Source: Verrucomicrobiota bacterium (GTDB lineage Bacteria; Verrucomicrobiota; Verrucomicrobiia; Opitutales; Opitutaceae). Taken from it: a DNA stretch of 64,000 nt. The stretch covers positions 28,137-92,136 of the forward strand of contig JAPLTN010000010.1 of assembly GCA_026398135.1 (NCBI GenBank), given 5' to 3'. Below are positions 26,181-35,614 of this stretch, in pieces (position 1 is the first letter of the stretch; each line of letters opens with the position of its first letter). The position numbers and the translations under genes are program-made. The notes beneath the pieces are model-generated. The model did not search any database. It was not told the DNA's origin and saw nothing but the letters and a program-made list of their open reading frames with translations.

Positions 26181-27439
26181 GCGTGGCTGAGGAGGGCGCG
26201 CCGGCGGGGGAGATAGGTGCGCCTACCCAGCGGGCCTGGGTGCGGCCGACCCTTGGGCGGCGGATTAAGTGGCGGCTGGAGCAGGGCATTTACGTGGCAT
26301 TCGAGGCTGTGCTGGGGATCTTGCCCTTGACCTGGCTGGCCGGCTTGGGGCGCACGCTGGGCGGGGCGGCTTATCGGATTTTTCCCCGCCGCCGGCGCAC
26401 AGTGGAGCGCAATTTGCGTATCGCCTTTGCCGGGGAGCGTGCGCAGGACGAGCTTAAGGCGATGGCGCGGGAAGTGTTTCGCCGCAGCGGGGCCAATTTA
26501 CTGTGTTCGCTCGGCACGGCGGACAGAGATCCGGCGACCATGACGGATACGTTGACCGTGCACGGTGTGGAACGGCTGCACGCCGCGCTCGCGCCGGGCA
26601 AAGGAGTGGTCCTGGTGATCGCGCACATGGGTAATTGGGAGGCGATGGCGCAGTGGTTGCCGCTTGTCATCCCTCCGGAAGTCAAGGTGGCCAACATCTA
26701 CCGGCCCTTGAATAATCCGTGGCTGGATGCGCGGGTGCTGGCGACGCGTTCGCGCCAGGGGCTGCACCTGTTTTCCAAGGATGAAAGCCCGCTGGCCATG
26801 GCGGCCTTTGTGCGGGCGGGCGGGGTGCTTTCGATCATGTCGGATCAGCGTGCTGGAGTGGCCGGGGAGTTGGTGCCGTTTTTTGGGCGCACGACGAGTG
26901 CGACGCCGCTGCCGGCGATTTTGGCCCGGCGAACCGGGGCCGCGCTGATCGGTGTGTCGTTGCGCACCCGTTCGACCGGGCGGTGGGCGCTGGAGTTTCA
27001 CGCGCCGGAGGAGGCGCATTTGGCCACGGCGGGGGTGATGCGGTTTTTGGAGACTATCATGCGGGTGAGTGCGGAGGATGTGTTTTGGTTTCAAGACCGC
27101 TGGCGCCCGGGCCGGAAGGCGCCGCAACGGCTGGAAGGACGCGTGGCCCGAGGCGAAGTGCCGGATCCGAGCAAGTTGCGTCGCGTCTTGTTGTGGGCGG
27201 ATGAGGCGGGCCAGTGGCCGAGTGCGCCGGAGGCGGTGCCGGCGGATGTGCGCTACGAGCGGACGGGGCGTGCGGAAGACGGCGATTGGCAACGCGCGCC
27301 GGGCGAAGCGGTGCGGGCGTTTCTGGACCGGGTGGATGCGGGGGCGGCGCTGCCGCTCGACTATGTGGTGGGCGGCGGGTCCGAGGTGCGCGCGGCGTGT
27401 CGTGCGCTGGGCCTGGGCTGGGTGGAGGGCGGGGCGTGA
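26177..27439 (+). CDS. Lipid A biosynthesis acyltransferase family protein (LpxL/HtrB-like) with C-terminal extension
   Basis: A 420-residue protein. Residues about 35-300 match the LpxL/HtrB acyltransferase family: FPRRRRTVERNLRIAF near the start, and the catalytic HX4(D/E) motif as HMGNWE. RAGGVLSIMSDQRAGVAGELVPFFGR is the second conserved block. The family adds secondary acyl chains to lipid A or related lipids at the inner membrane. The last 110 residues are an extra domain without a family I recognise. It overlaps its neighbours by four bases on each side (ATGA, GTGA), so it is tightly coupled to the epimerase and the ELM1-like gene. Confidence 0.85.
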   Translation: MSVAEEGAPAGEIGAPTQRAWVRPTLGRRIKWRLEQGIYVAFEAVLGILPLTWLAGLGRTLGGAAYRIFPRRRRTVERNLRIAFAGERAQDELKAMAREVFRRSGANLLCSLGTADRDPATMTDTLTVHGVERLHAALAPGKGVVLVIAHMGNWEAMAQWLPLVIPPEVKVANIYRPLNNPWLDARVLATRSRQGLHLFSKDESPLAMAAFVRAGGVLSIMSDQRAGVAGELVPFFGRTTSATPLPAILARRTGAALIGVSLRTRSTGRWALEFHAPEEAHLATAGVMRFLETIMRVSAEDVFWFQDRWRPGRKAPQRLEGRVARGEVPDPSKLRRVLLWADEAGQWPSAPEAVPADVRYERTGRAEDGDWQRAPGEAVRAFLDRVDAGAALPLDYVVGGGSEVRAACRALGLGWVEGGA

Positions 27440-28371
27440 GCGCGTTGCGGCATATCCGGGTGTTGTCTGACGGGCGGCCGGGGCATGAGAACCAAAGCGT
27501 GGGCTTGGCGCTGGCCTTGGCGCGGCGCACCGGGGCGAGTTGTGAAGTGGTAAAGCTGGATCCGGCGGCGGGCGTTTGGGCGCGGATGCGCGCGGCGACG
27601 GCGGAGGGTAACAAGGGGCGGAAACCGCAGTTGGTGATCGCGGCGGGACATCGTACGCATCTGCCCTTGTGGTGGGCGGCGCGGAAATTCGGGGCGCGGT
27701 CGGTGGTGATCATGAAGCCGAGTCTGCCGCTGGCGTTTTTCGATCTGGCGCTGGTGCCGAGGCATGATGTCGCTGAGGGCGCGGCGGATACGGTGCGGCG
27801 GATTTTGACCCGGGGGGCACTGAACCGAGTGCCGGAAGTGTTGCCGACCAAGGAGCCGGTCGGGTTGGTGTTAATCGGCGGGCCGTCGAAACATCACGGC
27901 TGGGATGGGGAGGCTCTGGTGCCGTGCATCGCCCGGGTGGTGGCGGCGCAGCCGGATTTGAGCTGGACGGTGGCGGATTCGCGGAGGACGCCGGAGGGTT
28001 TTTTGGCGGGGCTGGAGCTGCCTTCGGAAGTTCGCGTGAGCAAGGTGCCGCACCAGCGGACGGGGCCAGGATGGCTGGCGGGGGAGCTGGCCAAGGCGCG
28101 GGTGGTGTGGGCAACGGAGGACAGCGTTTCGATGGTGCACGAGGCGGTGACGGCGGGCGCGGCGACGGGGGTCTTGCCGGCACCGGCGCGAGGTCGCGCG
28201 GAGAGTCGGGTTTTACGGGCGGTGGACGGCTTGGTGGCGGCAGGCTATGCAACCGGCTGGTCTGAGTGGGAGAGGAACGGTGTCTTGCGCGTTGGGCAGA
28301 AGTTGCAGGAATCGGCGCGTTGCGCGGAGGAGATTATAGAACGTTGGTTTGGATCGGAGACTCAAAAATGA
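27436..28371 (+). CDS. ELM1/GtrOC1 family protein, predicted nucleoside-diphosphate-sugar glycosyltransferase-like
   Basis: A 311-residue protein that opens with RVLSDGRPGHENQSVGLALAL, the lead motif of the ELM1 family (PF06258), and later has GGPSKHHGWD and SRRTPEGFLAGL. Members in bacteria lie in LPS core and surface-glycan loci. The plant homologue ELM1 acts in mitochondrial fission; bacterial members are believed to be glycosyltransferase-like. The start is GTG at 27436, overlapping the acyltransferase stop (GTGA); the end overlaps the next ATG. Confidence 0.85.
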   Translation: MSALRHIRVLSDGRPGHENQSVGLALALARRTGASCEVVKLDPAAGVWARMRAATAEGNKGRKPQLVIAAGHRTHLPLWWAARKFGARSVVIMKPSLPLAFFDLALVPRHDVAEGAADTVRRILTRGALNRVPEVLPTKEPVGLVLIGGPSKHHGWDGEALVPCIARVVAAQPDLSWTVADSRRTPEGFLAGLELPSEVRVSKVPHQRTGPGWLAGELAKARVVWATEDSVSMVHEAVTAGAATGVLPAPARGRAESRVLRAVDGLVAAGYATGWSEWERNGVLRVGQKLQESARCAEEIIERWFGSETQK

Positions 28372-29477
28372 AGATTCTACAGATTTTGCCCGAGCTGAAT
28401 TCCGGTGGGGTCGAGCGGGGGACCCTGGAGGTGGCGGCGCATTTGGTGCGGAACGGGCATGAGGCTCTGGTGGTGTCGAACGGGGGGCGACTGGTAGAGC
28501 GCTTGGAGCGATCGGGGGCGCGGCATTTGACGATGCCGGTGCATCGCAAGAGCCTAGCGACCCTTTTTCAAATCGGGCGCTTACGGCGCGTCTTGAGGGA
28601 GGAGCGGCCGGATGTCGTGCATATCCGTTCCCGTGTGCCGGGTTGGGTGGCGTGGCTGGCCTGGCGCGGCTTGCCCGAGGCGACGAGGCCAAGGTTGGTT
28701 AGCACGGTGCACGGATTTTATTCGGTGAACGCGTATTCTGCGGTGATGACACGGGGCGAGCGGGTGATCGCGGTGTCCGAGAGTGTGCGGGAGTATATTT
28801 TGAAGAACTATCCGGCGGTGTCGGTCGACCGGGTGCGGGTGATTCATCGTGGCGTGGCACCGAACGAGTTTCCGCGTGGCTACCAACCGGCGGACGAGTG
28901 GCAGGCGCGCTGGCGCGAGGCGAATCCGGCGCTGGAGGGGAAAAGCACTCTGCTCCTGCCGGGGAGGATCACGCGTTGGAAGGGGCAGGAGGATTTATTG
29001 GAGTTGGTGGCTGCGCTGAAGGCGCGCGGGGAAGCGGTGCATGGCTTGATCGCCGGGGAAACGCATCCCAAAAAACGGGCCTACGCAGAGGAGTTGCTCG
29101 CGCGCGCAGCCCAGCTCGGGGTGGGGGAGGACGTGACGTTTCTTGGGCATCGCGACGATGTGCGAGAGGTGATGGCGGTGTCCGATCTGGTGTTGTCGTT
29201 GTCGCGCGAGCCGGAAGCGTTCGGTCGGGTGTCGCTGGAGGCGGTGGCGCTGGGGCGGCCGGTGGTCGGCTACGATCATGGCGGGGTGGGGGAGCAGTTG
29301 CGGGTGCTTTTCTCGGGCGGGTTGACGCCGCTGGGGGATGGGGCGGCCTTGATCGAGACGACGTTGGGGGTTTTGCGCGGGCAAGGGCGGCCCGGGGTGG
29401 TGGAGGCACCGTTTACGCAGGCTGCGATGTGCGGGGCGACCGAAGCGGTTTATCGGGAATTAGCGGCGGCGCGGTAA
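28368..29477 (+). CDS. Glycosyltransferase family 4-like (GT-B) enzyme
   Basis: A 369-residue GT-B glycosyltransferase. MKILQILPELNSGGVERGTLEVA is the usual GT4 N-terminal start, with PDVVHIRSR and ERVIAVSESVREYI. LLLPGRITRWKGQEDLLEL and the EX7E motif EAFGRVSLEAVALGRPVVGYDHGG mark the nucleotide-sugar site. It should transfer a sugar to a surface-glycan or LPS precursor at the inner membrane. It overlaps the ELM1-like gene by four bases. Confidence 0.92.
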   Translation: MKILQILPELNSGGVERGTLEVAAHLVRNGHEALVVSNGGRLVERLERSGARHLTMPVHRKSLATLFQIGRLRRVLREERPDVVHIRSRVPGWVAWLAWRGLPEATRPRLVSTVHGFYSVNAYSAVMTRGERVIAVSESVREYILKNYPAVSVDRVRVIHRGVAPNEFPRGYQPADEWQARWREANPALEGKSTLLLPGRITRWKGQEDLLELVAALKARGEAVHGLIAGETHPKKRAYAEELLARAAQLGVGEDVTFLGHRDDVREVMAVSDLVLSLSREPEAFGRVSLEAVALGRPVVGYDHGGVGEQLRVLFSGGLTPLGDGAALIETTLGVLRGQGRPGVVEAPFTQAAMCGATEAVYRELAAAR

Positions 29478-29616
29478 GAGTGGCGGACGGGCTATTTTGT
29501 GCGGAAGATCCATTCATCTTGCCTACCACGGACGCTGAAAGACTTTTAATGTCTTTTATCTACATGCATTTCTCGCCGGATAAACGGATGTTCACAGGCA
29601 AAACCCAAAGTAAACC

Positions 29617-30351
29617 ATGGTAAATATCATCACCTTAAAGTGGGGAACTCGATACGGGCCCGAGTTTGTAAATCGCCTGCGCAGCGCGGTGAGTCGGCAT
29701 CTGAGTTTGCCGCATAATTTTGTCTGTTTCACCGATGACGCCACCGGGCTCGATGCGGGCATCATCACGCATCCGATTCCGCCGCTTGATTTGCCGGATG
29801 ACAAGGCGCGCACTCCGTGGCGAAAAATCGGGCTATTCTCCGATGAGCTGCCGATCAAAGGGGCCTGTCTTTTTCTCGATCTGGATCTTTTGGTGGTGGG
29901 ATCTATCGACTGTTTTTTTGAATACGAGAAGGATCGCATCCCGATTATCCACAACTGGGTTGAGGCCTATAAAATTTTTAAGCGCAGGCCGGAGATCGGT
30001 AACTCATCTGTGTTTCGCTGGAAGGCGGGGACCTGCGGCAAGATCGTGCAGCAGTTTTATGGTGAAAAAGAGTGGGCGCTGGCCAATTTTCGTCCGCCGC
30101 AAACTTACCTAACTCATTGTATTCGAGATAAAATGGTTTATTGGCCGAGCGAGTGGGTATGCAGTTTTAAGCGTCATTGTATTCCCGCTTTTCCGTTGAA
30201 TCACTTCATGACACCCAAAATGCCGAGCGGGGTGCGAATGGTGGTGTTTCACGGCCGGCCTGATCCCGATGAGGCGGTGGTGGGCTATCGCGGGACGAAG
30301 CCCCATCATCGTTGCCTACCTACCCCTTGGGTGACCGAGCACTGGCGCTGA
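29617..30351 (+). CDS. Putative glycosyltransferase (GT-A, DxD)
   Basis: A 244-residue protein. KGACLFLDLDLLVVGSIDCFFEYE carries a DxD motif in the way of GT-A enzymes, where the Asp residues hold a metal and the nucleotide sugar. VNIITLKWGTRYGPEFVNRL at the start and the C-terminal VVFHGRPDPDEAV are also found in small bacterial glycosyltransferases. It lies 139 bases after the GT4 gene; that gap and the gene are richer in A and T than the neighbours, which could mean a recent transfer. The acceptor is unknown. Confidence 0.75.
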   Translation: MVNIITLKWGTRYGPEFVNRLRSAVSRHLSLPHNFVCFTDDATGLDAGIITHPIPPLDLPDDKARTPWRKIGLFSDELPIKGACLFLDLDLLVVGSIDCFFEYEKDRIPIIHNWVEAYKIFKRRPEIGNSSVFRWKAGTCGKIVQQFYGEKEWALANFRPPQTYLTHCIRDKMVYWPSEWVCSFKRHCIPAFPLNHFMTPKMPSGVRMVVFHGRPDPDEAVVGYRGTKPHHRCLPTPWVTEHWR

Positions 30352-30357
30352 GGGTCG

Positions 30358-30387
30358 CGTAGGTTACCTTAAGAATAGGTACCTACG
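30358..30387. terminator. Hairpin between convergent genes
   Basis: CGTAGGTTACCT (30358-30369) pairs with AGGTACCTACG (30377-30387), with one bulged T. It lies in the 46-base gap between the convergent glycosyltransferase and FkbM genes. No T-run follows on either side, so a terminator function is uncertain. Confidence 0.4.
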
Positions 30388-30397
30388 GGTGCCTGAG

Positions 30398-31258
30398 CTA
30401 AGTCAGACGATAGACACCGTTCAGGCGGCTGCTCTCGGTCAGGACGTAGCCTTGGCTGGCGAGGAGACGGCCGAGCGCGTGTTCGCGTTCGTGGATGAGT
30501 TCGCAGATCAGCAGACGCGGCCAGACCGGGCGCGGAGCCGTGGCGAAAAAGGGTTCGAGGATGTCGAGTTCGTAGCCCTCGACGTCGATTTTAAGCGCGT
30601 CGATACGGGCGATGTTTTTGCGCGAGACGAAGCCCGCCAGGGTGGTGACGACGAGATTGCCGGTGGAGGTGCCGGAGGCGGAGGAAGTGGCTAACGAGGC
30701 GGCGGCGGGGGCGGCCTCGACGCGGTTTTCGCCGCTGTTGCCCGCGCCGCTGACCAAGGTGGCGGTGCCTTCGGCGCGGCCGAGCGCGACGGGGTTGAGG
30801 TTGACGTGAGTGAGCGCGTTGGTGGCGAGGTTGAAGGCGAGGCGCTGGCAGAGCGCGGGGTCGGGCTCGAAGGCTTCTACGCGCACGGCCGACCCGCAGG
30901 CGGAGGCGACCCAGAGGGAGTAAACCCCGATGTTGGCCCCGATATCGAAGAAGACGCCGCCGGAACGGAGTTCGCGGGAGAGAAGGTCGCGTTCGAGCGT
31001 ATCCAGATACTGGGGCATGAGAAGGAGGCGCTGTTCGGAGAGGTTGCCGCGCGTTTTTAGACGCAGGCGCAGGCCCCAGATATCGACATCGACCACGGGG
31101 GGGAGGGAGTTCTTGAGCGGTTTGCGCAGCCAGAGGGCCAGGCGACGCCAGGCGGAGCCGGTGGGCAGGGCGTGGAGCAGGCGGAGCAGCCAGCGGCGGG
31201 GGCCGGCTTTGACGAGGTGCGTTCCCCACGGTGCGGGGGTAGGGGAAGGAGACGTCAT
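30398..31258 (-). CDS. FkbM family methyltransferase
   Basis: A 286-residue SAM-dependent methyltransferase. The SAM motif is GGVFFDIGANIGVYSLW, followed by VEAFEPDPALCQRLAFNLATN; ALKIDVEGYELDIL is the FkbM motif. The family O-methylates sugars and other hydroxyls, and its place beside GT10 and MsbA-like genes points to glycan modification. The ATG at 31258 is chosen as it removes an unlikely N-terminal stretch. Confidence 0.88.
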   Translation of the reverse strand: MTSPSPTPAPWGTHLVKAGPRRWLLRLLHALPTGSAWRRLALWLRKPLKNSLPPVVDVDIWGLRLRLKTRGNLSEQRLLLMPQYLDTLERDLLSRELRSGGVFFDIGANIGVYSLWVASACGSAVRVEAFEPDPALCQRLAFNLATNALTHVNLNPVALGRAEGTATLVSGAGNSGENRVEAAPAAASLATSSASGTSTGNLVVTTLAGFVSRKNIARIDALKIDVEGYELDILEPFFATAPRPVWPRLLICELIHEREHALGRLLASQGYVLTESSRLNGVYRLT

Positions 31259-31289
31259 GGTGTTTTTGAAAGGGGCCCGGCGGGGAGGG

Positions 31290-32384
31290 TCAAGGATTGT
31301 GCCGGAGGCGGGAGGCATTCCAGCGGGCGCGGAGTTTCTCTGCGGTCAGGGCGAGGCGCAGCCAGGGCCGGCGGCGGAGCTGTTCGTGCCGGCTTAGGAT
31401 GCAGGCGCGGCGCGCGGGAGCGCCGGGTGTGGCGGACGCGGAGTGGTTTTGCACCAGGTCGGCGATGACGGCGAAGAGATTGTAGTGCTCCAGCACACGG
31501 CGGCGCGCCTCGCGGATGAAGGGGAGGCGTTTCTCGTATTCGTGGTTGGCGATGGCGGACTGGATCCGGCGTGCGCTCCCGGCGGTGTCGCTGATATCAA
31601 TAGGGATAAAGCTCTCGGGCGGGAAGTAGTCGGCGGCGTTGGGGCAGCCGTAGTAGAAGGGCAGGGTGAGGCCGAGAAAGGCGTCGGAGAGTTTTTCAGT
31701 CCAGTGGTGGCGGCCGACGTGGTTTTCGATCGCGAGGTGGTAGCGGTAAGGGTCGAGGGTTTCGGCTTTGTCGGCCACGGGGCGCACGCCGTGGCCGTAG
31801 ATGTCGAGCTCGGGCAGGAGGGTTTTGAGTTCCTGCACGAAAGTGTAGCGGGCGTGGTGCAGGGTGTGGCGTTGTTGTTTGCTGGAGCAAACAGTGGCGA
31901 GGTCGCGGGCCTTGGCGTTTGGCTGCCGGGCCGTCATCTCGTCGTAGGTGCGCACCGAATCCGCGCTTAAACCGTAATACCAACGCAGGGCGGGCTGGCT
32001 GAAAATCGCGCCGGGGTGGGTGACAATCCGAGGTTCGTGACTGGTGAGGATGTGGCCGAACTGGGCGAGAAAGGCGGTGCCGTAGATTTTGACCGACGAG
32101 GGCTCTCCGGTGATCAGCAGGGTGTGTTCGCGCGGGCAGGCGAGCGTTTCCTTGCGGCGGGAGAAGCGTTCTTTGGCGATGGAGGGGAGGTCGTCGTAAA
32201 CGACCAGCCAGTCGTAGTCGCGGGTTTCGGAGTCGAAGGAGAAATGGCAGTTTTTCCAGACCGGCTGGTTTCCGGGAAACTGACGCAGCCAGATTTCGCG
32301 GCGAAGGGTGCTGCCGCGTGAGACGAATTTTACCCGGATTTGTTGGGGCGCTTTTACCCGATGGGTAGAGGGGAGGGCTGACAT
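31290..32384 (-). CDS. Glycosyltransferase family 10 (fucosyltransferase-like)
   Basis: A 364-residue protein. The GT10 signature lies in YRYHLAIENHVGRHHWTEKL, then DAFLGLTLPFYYGCPNAADY and FIPIDIS, which bind the GDP-sugar donor. GT10 enzymes use GDP-fucose to make alpha-1,3/1,4-fucosylated glycans. It is followed by FkbM and preceded by the MsbA-like exporter on the same strand, so the group probably builds and exports a decorated glycan. Start ATG 32384; an in-frame ATG at 32417 is also possible and would overlap the exporter. Confidence 0.87.
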   Translation of the reverse strand: MSALPSTHRVKAPQQIRVKFVSRGSTLRREIWLRQFPGNQPVWKNCHFSFDSETRDYDWLVVYDDLPSIAKERFSRRKETLACPREHTLLITGEPSSVKIYGTAFLAQFGHILTSHEPRIVTHPGAIFSQPALRWYYGLSADSVRTYDEMTARQPNAKARDLATVCSSKQQRHTLHHARYTFVQELKTLLPELDIYGHGVRPVADKAETLDPYRYHLAIENHVGRHHWTEKLSDAFLGLTLPFYYGCPNAADYFPPESFIPIDISDTAGSARRIQSAIANHEYEKRLPFIREARRRVLEHYNLFAVIADLVQNHSASATPGAPARRACILSRHEQLRRRPWLRLALTAEKLRARWNASRLRHNP

Positions 32385-32427
32385 GGGGCCGGGCGCGGGT
32401 GACGGTTTTTTCGGCAACGGGCTCGCG

Positions 32428-34173
32428 TTAAACTTCCTTGCGCTGAAGGTCGGCCATTTTTCGGGCCAGGGGGTGGGTCTCTAAGATGGTGGCGGCGGGG
32501 CCATCGCCGGTGATGCGGCCGTCCTCGAAGACGAGGATGCGGCTGGCGTCGCGGATGGAGCTGAAGCGGTGCGCGATCATCAGGGTGGTGCGGCCGACCA
32601 TGAGTTTTTGCAGGGCTTGCCGGATCATTGACTCGCTTTCGGCGTCGAGGGCGGAGGTGGCTTCGTCGAGCAGCAGGATGGGAGCGTCCTTGAGGAAGGC
32701 ACGGGCGATGGCGATGCGCTGGCGCTGGCCTCCGGAGAGCGAGGCGCCGCGTTCGCCGACCACGGTTTCATAGCCTTCGGGCAGGCCGGTGATGAAGTCG
32801 TGGGCGTAGGCGGCGCGGGCGGCGGTCTCGATTTCGGTGACGGTGGCGTCGGGGCGTCCGAGGCGGATGTTGTTCAAGATCGTATCGCGAAACAGCACCG
32901 GGTCCTGGGCGACGATGGCGATCTGGCGGCGGAGGTCGGCGAGGCGGAGTTGGCGTATGTCGATTCCGTCGATGGTGACGCGGCCGTGCGTAGCTTCGTA
33001 AAAACGCGGCAGGACGTGCACGAAGGTCGATTTGCCCGCTCCACTGGGGCCGATCAGGGCGCAGACGGTGCCGGAGGGCAGGTTCACGTTTACCGAAGCC
33101 AGCGCCTCGGTGCCGGTATCGTAGCGCAGGCCGACATCCTCAAAAACGATGTCGCCGCGCAGGCGGGTGATGGCGACGGGGTTTGCGGGTTCGGCGATGG
33201 TGTCGGGCGCGTGCAGGATTTGTTCGAGGCGGTCGAGCGCGGCGGTGCCGACCTTGGCTACGTTTTGCAGGGCCCCGAGTTTTTTGATCGGGTCGTAGCA
33301 GGAGTAGAGCGCGGCGATAATGGCGAGAAACGACTCCAGCGAGAGGCCGGTTAGGTAGGCATAAACGAGAGTAACCGAGAGGCCGGCCGAGGAGATGATC
33401 TCGATGGAGGGCGAGAGGGCCTGCTGGTATTTGACGACCTTCATCTGGGCGGCGACGAGCAGGCGGCTGGTGGCGGCGAGGCGCTCGGTCTCGCGGGCTT
33501 CGAGGCCGAAGGCGCGGACCTCGCGGGCGGCTTGCAGGCTCTCGCTGAAGCGTTCGCTGACGTTGCCCAGCTGGGCTTGGACGAGGCGGGCGCGGGCCAC
33601 GAGCTTGCGGCCGACGAAGCGGATGGGGAAAACGCTGAGCGGAACGGCGGCCATGGTTACCAGTACGAGGAGCACGCCGCGCTCGTGGTAGGCTTGCCAG
33701 CCGAGCCAGCCCAGCGCGCCGAGCAGGGTGGTGGGCTGTTTGAGGATGTCGTTGGCGATGGTGGTGAGCGCCATTTGCAGCGACTGGGTGTCGGTGACGC
33801 CGCGGGCGATGAGGTCGCCGGTTTGCTGGCCTTGCAGAAAGGAGAGCGGCAGGTGCTGGAGTTTGCGGAAAAAATCCACCCGGATCGCTTCCAGGACCTT
33901 GTTGCCCGCGAGCTGGATCAGGTAGCTGTTGCAGTAGCCGGAGATGCCGCGAATCAGGAAGATGCAGGGAAGCCAGAGTGCGATGAGGGTGAGTTCGAAC
34001 CGGGTGAGTTTCTCCGCATGGGGATCGAAAATCAGGGGAAAGACCTTCTTCACCATGAGCGGAAGGCCGGCGCCGTTGGCCACGCCGTAAATCAAGCCGA
34101 AGAACAGCGCGCCGGCGATGGGCCAGCGCACGGCGACAAGGTAGCGGAAATAGGGTCTGAATCGGCTGAACAC
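32428..34173 (-). CDS. MsbA-like ABC exporter (lipid A/glycan flippase type)
   Basis: A 581-residue fused ABC exporter. The N-terminal half has six hydrophobic segments (LVAVRWPIAGALFFGLIYG, ALWLPCIFLIRGISGYC and others). The ATPase has Walker A GPSGAGKSTFVHVL, signature [16 protein letters not shown], and Walker B APILLLDEATSALD. MsbA flips lipid A-core, and related proteins export other lipids and glycans. The start is uncertain: GTG at 34173 reads MFSRFRPYFRYL; the frame is open to a TTG at 34212. Its neighbours make a surface-glycan substrate plausible. Confidence 0.88.
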   Translation of the reverse strand: MFSRFRPYFRYLVAVRWPIAGALFFGLIYGVANGAGLPLMVKKVFPLIFDPHAEKLTRFELTLIALWLPCIFLIRGISGYCNSYLIQLAGNKVLEAIRVDFFRKLQHLPLSFLQGQQTGDLIARGVTDTQSLQMALTTIANDILKQPTTLLGALGWLGWQAYHERGVLLVLVTMAAVPLSVFPIRFVGRKLVARARLVQAQLGNVSERFSESLQAAREVRAFGLEARETERLAATSRLLVAAQMKVVKYQQALSPSIEIISSAGLSVTLVYAYLTGLSLESFLAIIAALYSCYDPIKKLGALQNVAKVGTAALDRLEQILHAPDTIAEPANPVAITRLRGDIVFEDVGLRYDTGTEALASVNVNLPSGTVCALIGPSGAGKSTFVHVLPRFYEATHGRVTIDGIDIRQLRLADLRRQIAIVAQDPVLFRDTILNNIRLGRPDATVTEIETAARAAYAHDFITGLPEGYETVVGERGASLSGGQRQRIAIARAFLKDAPILLLDEATSALDAESESMIRQALQKLMVGRTTLMIAHRFSSIRDASRILVFEDGRITGDGPAATILETHPLARKMADLQRKEV

Positions 34174-34327
34174 GGGCTGGTGATAGCCGCAGGTGAGCCC
34201 CCGCGCTGGCAAGACTGGAATCCCGCGCGGGAACCGCGCCGGGGGTGCAGTGGGCGCCGGAGTGGAGGCATGGGCGGGGTGATTTTATGTTTTGCGCGCC
34301 GCGCCGGGGGCGTTTCGCTCGGTCTTT

Positions 34328-35596
34328 ATGCTCGATCCCAAGCTTCTCCGCGAATCGCCCGAACTCGTCCGCGCCGCCATTGCCAAAAAATATCTGGAGG
34401 TGGATCTGGACGCCATCCTTGCGCTCGACGCCGCCTGGCGCGCGCAGTTGGTCGAGGTCGAGACGCTGCGGGCCAAAAGCAAGGCGGCCAATACCGAGAT
34501 GGCGAAGCTGCCCAAGGGCTCGCCCGAGTTTATCGCCAAGGTGCAGGAGATGAAGGCGGTCTCGGCCGAGGTGAAAGCGCGCGAGGCCGGCCTGGTGGAG
34601 ATCGAAACCAAGCACAAGGCGGCGATGCTCTCGTTGCCCAATCTCCCGCATCAGAGCGTGCCCGAGGGCCGCACACCGGAGCAGAACGTCACCTTCGCCA
34701 CCTGGGGCACGTGCGAGGCGCTGTCGCCGGTGGCCAAGCCGCACTGGGAGATTCCGGGCTTCGACAAAATCATCGATTTCGGACGTGGCTCGAAAGTCAC
34801 CGGGGCGGGTTTCCCGTTCTACATCGGCGACGGGGCGCGCATCGTGCGCGCCTTGTTGCAGTTCTTTTTGGATGAGGCGGTGACCGCCGGATATACCGAG
34901 GTGAATCCGCCGATTTTTGTTAACGCGGCCAGCGCGACCGCGACCGGGCAGTTGCCCGACAAGGAAGGCCAGATGTACGAGGCGGTGGCGGATGGCTTTT
35001 ATGCCGTGCCGACTGCGGAAGTGCCGCTGACCAATTTTTTCCGCGACGAGATTCTCGATGAGGCTGCGCTGCCGGTGAAGCGGGCCGCCTACACTCCGTG
35101 TTTCCGCCGCGAGGCGGGCAGCTATGGCAAGGACGTGCGCGGGCTCAACCGCCTGCATCAGTTCGACAAGGTCGAGCTGTTGAAGTGGGTGCATCCGACC
35201 CAGAGTTATATTGAGCTGGACCTGTTGCGGGCGGACGCCGAGCGCTTGTTGCAAAAGCTGGAGCTGCCCTACCGCGTGTTGTTGATGTGCGGCGGGGATG
35301 TCGGATTCTCGCAGGCCAAGAAATACGACTTGGAAGTGTGGGCGGCGGGCCAGCAGCGCTGGTTGGAGGTGTCGAGCTGTTCGAATTTTGAAGCGTTTCA
35401 GGCGCGCCGCGCCCAGATTCGTTTCCGCAAGGGCGACGGCAAACCCGAGCTCGTGCATACGATCAACGGTTCCGGTCTGGCGGTGCCGCGCGTGCTGGCG
35501 GCTTTGCTGGAAAATAATCTGCAAGCGGACGGCACAGTGAAGCTGCCTGCCGCGCTGGTGCCGTATTTCGGCCGCGACGCGCTGCGCTTCGGCTGA
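34328..35596 (+). CDS. serS: Seryl-tRNA synthetase
   Basis: A 422-residue class II synthetase that charges tRNA-Ser with serine. The N-terminal coiled-coil arm (residues about 20-105) is followed by the class II motifs: motif 2 is RAAYTPCFRREAGSYGKD and motif 3 is NGSGLAVPRVLAALLEN. TAEVPLTNFF and EVSSCSNFEAFQARR are the usual serine-binding blocks. The ATG at 34328 (MLDPKLLRESPELVRAA) gives the normal start. A large palindromic element follows. Confidence 0.97.
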   Translation: MLDPKLLRESPELVRAAIAKKYLEVDLDAILALDAAWRAQLVEVETLRAKSKAANTEMAKLPKGSPEFIAKVQEMKAVSAEVKAREAGLVEIETKHKAAMLSLPNLPHQSVPEGRTPEQNVTFATWGTCEALSPVAKPHWEIPGFDKIIDFGRGSKVTGAGFPFYIGDGARIVRALLQFFLDEAVTAGYTEVNPPIFVNAASATATGQLPDKEGQMYEAVADGFYAVPTAEVPLTNFFRDEILDEAALPVKRAAYTPCFRREAGSYGKDVRGLNRLHQFDKVELLKWVHPTQSYIELDLLRADAERLLQKLELPYRVLLMCGGDVGFSQAKKYDLEVWAAGQQRWLEVSSCSNFEAFQARRAQIRFRKGDGKPELVHTINGSGLAVPRVLAALLENNLQADGTVKLPAALVPYFGRDALRFG

Positions 35597-35614
35597 TCGG
35601 GTGAGTTGCGGGCC

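Noticed and set aside
33140..35524. 794-codon open frame on minus across serS and the ABC exporter
   Set aside because: It is antisense to serS for most of its length and out of frame with the exporter; its sequence is repetitive Arg/Pro/His, typical of shadows.
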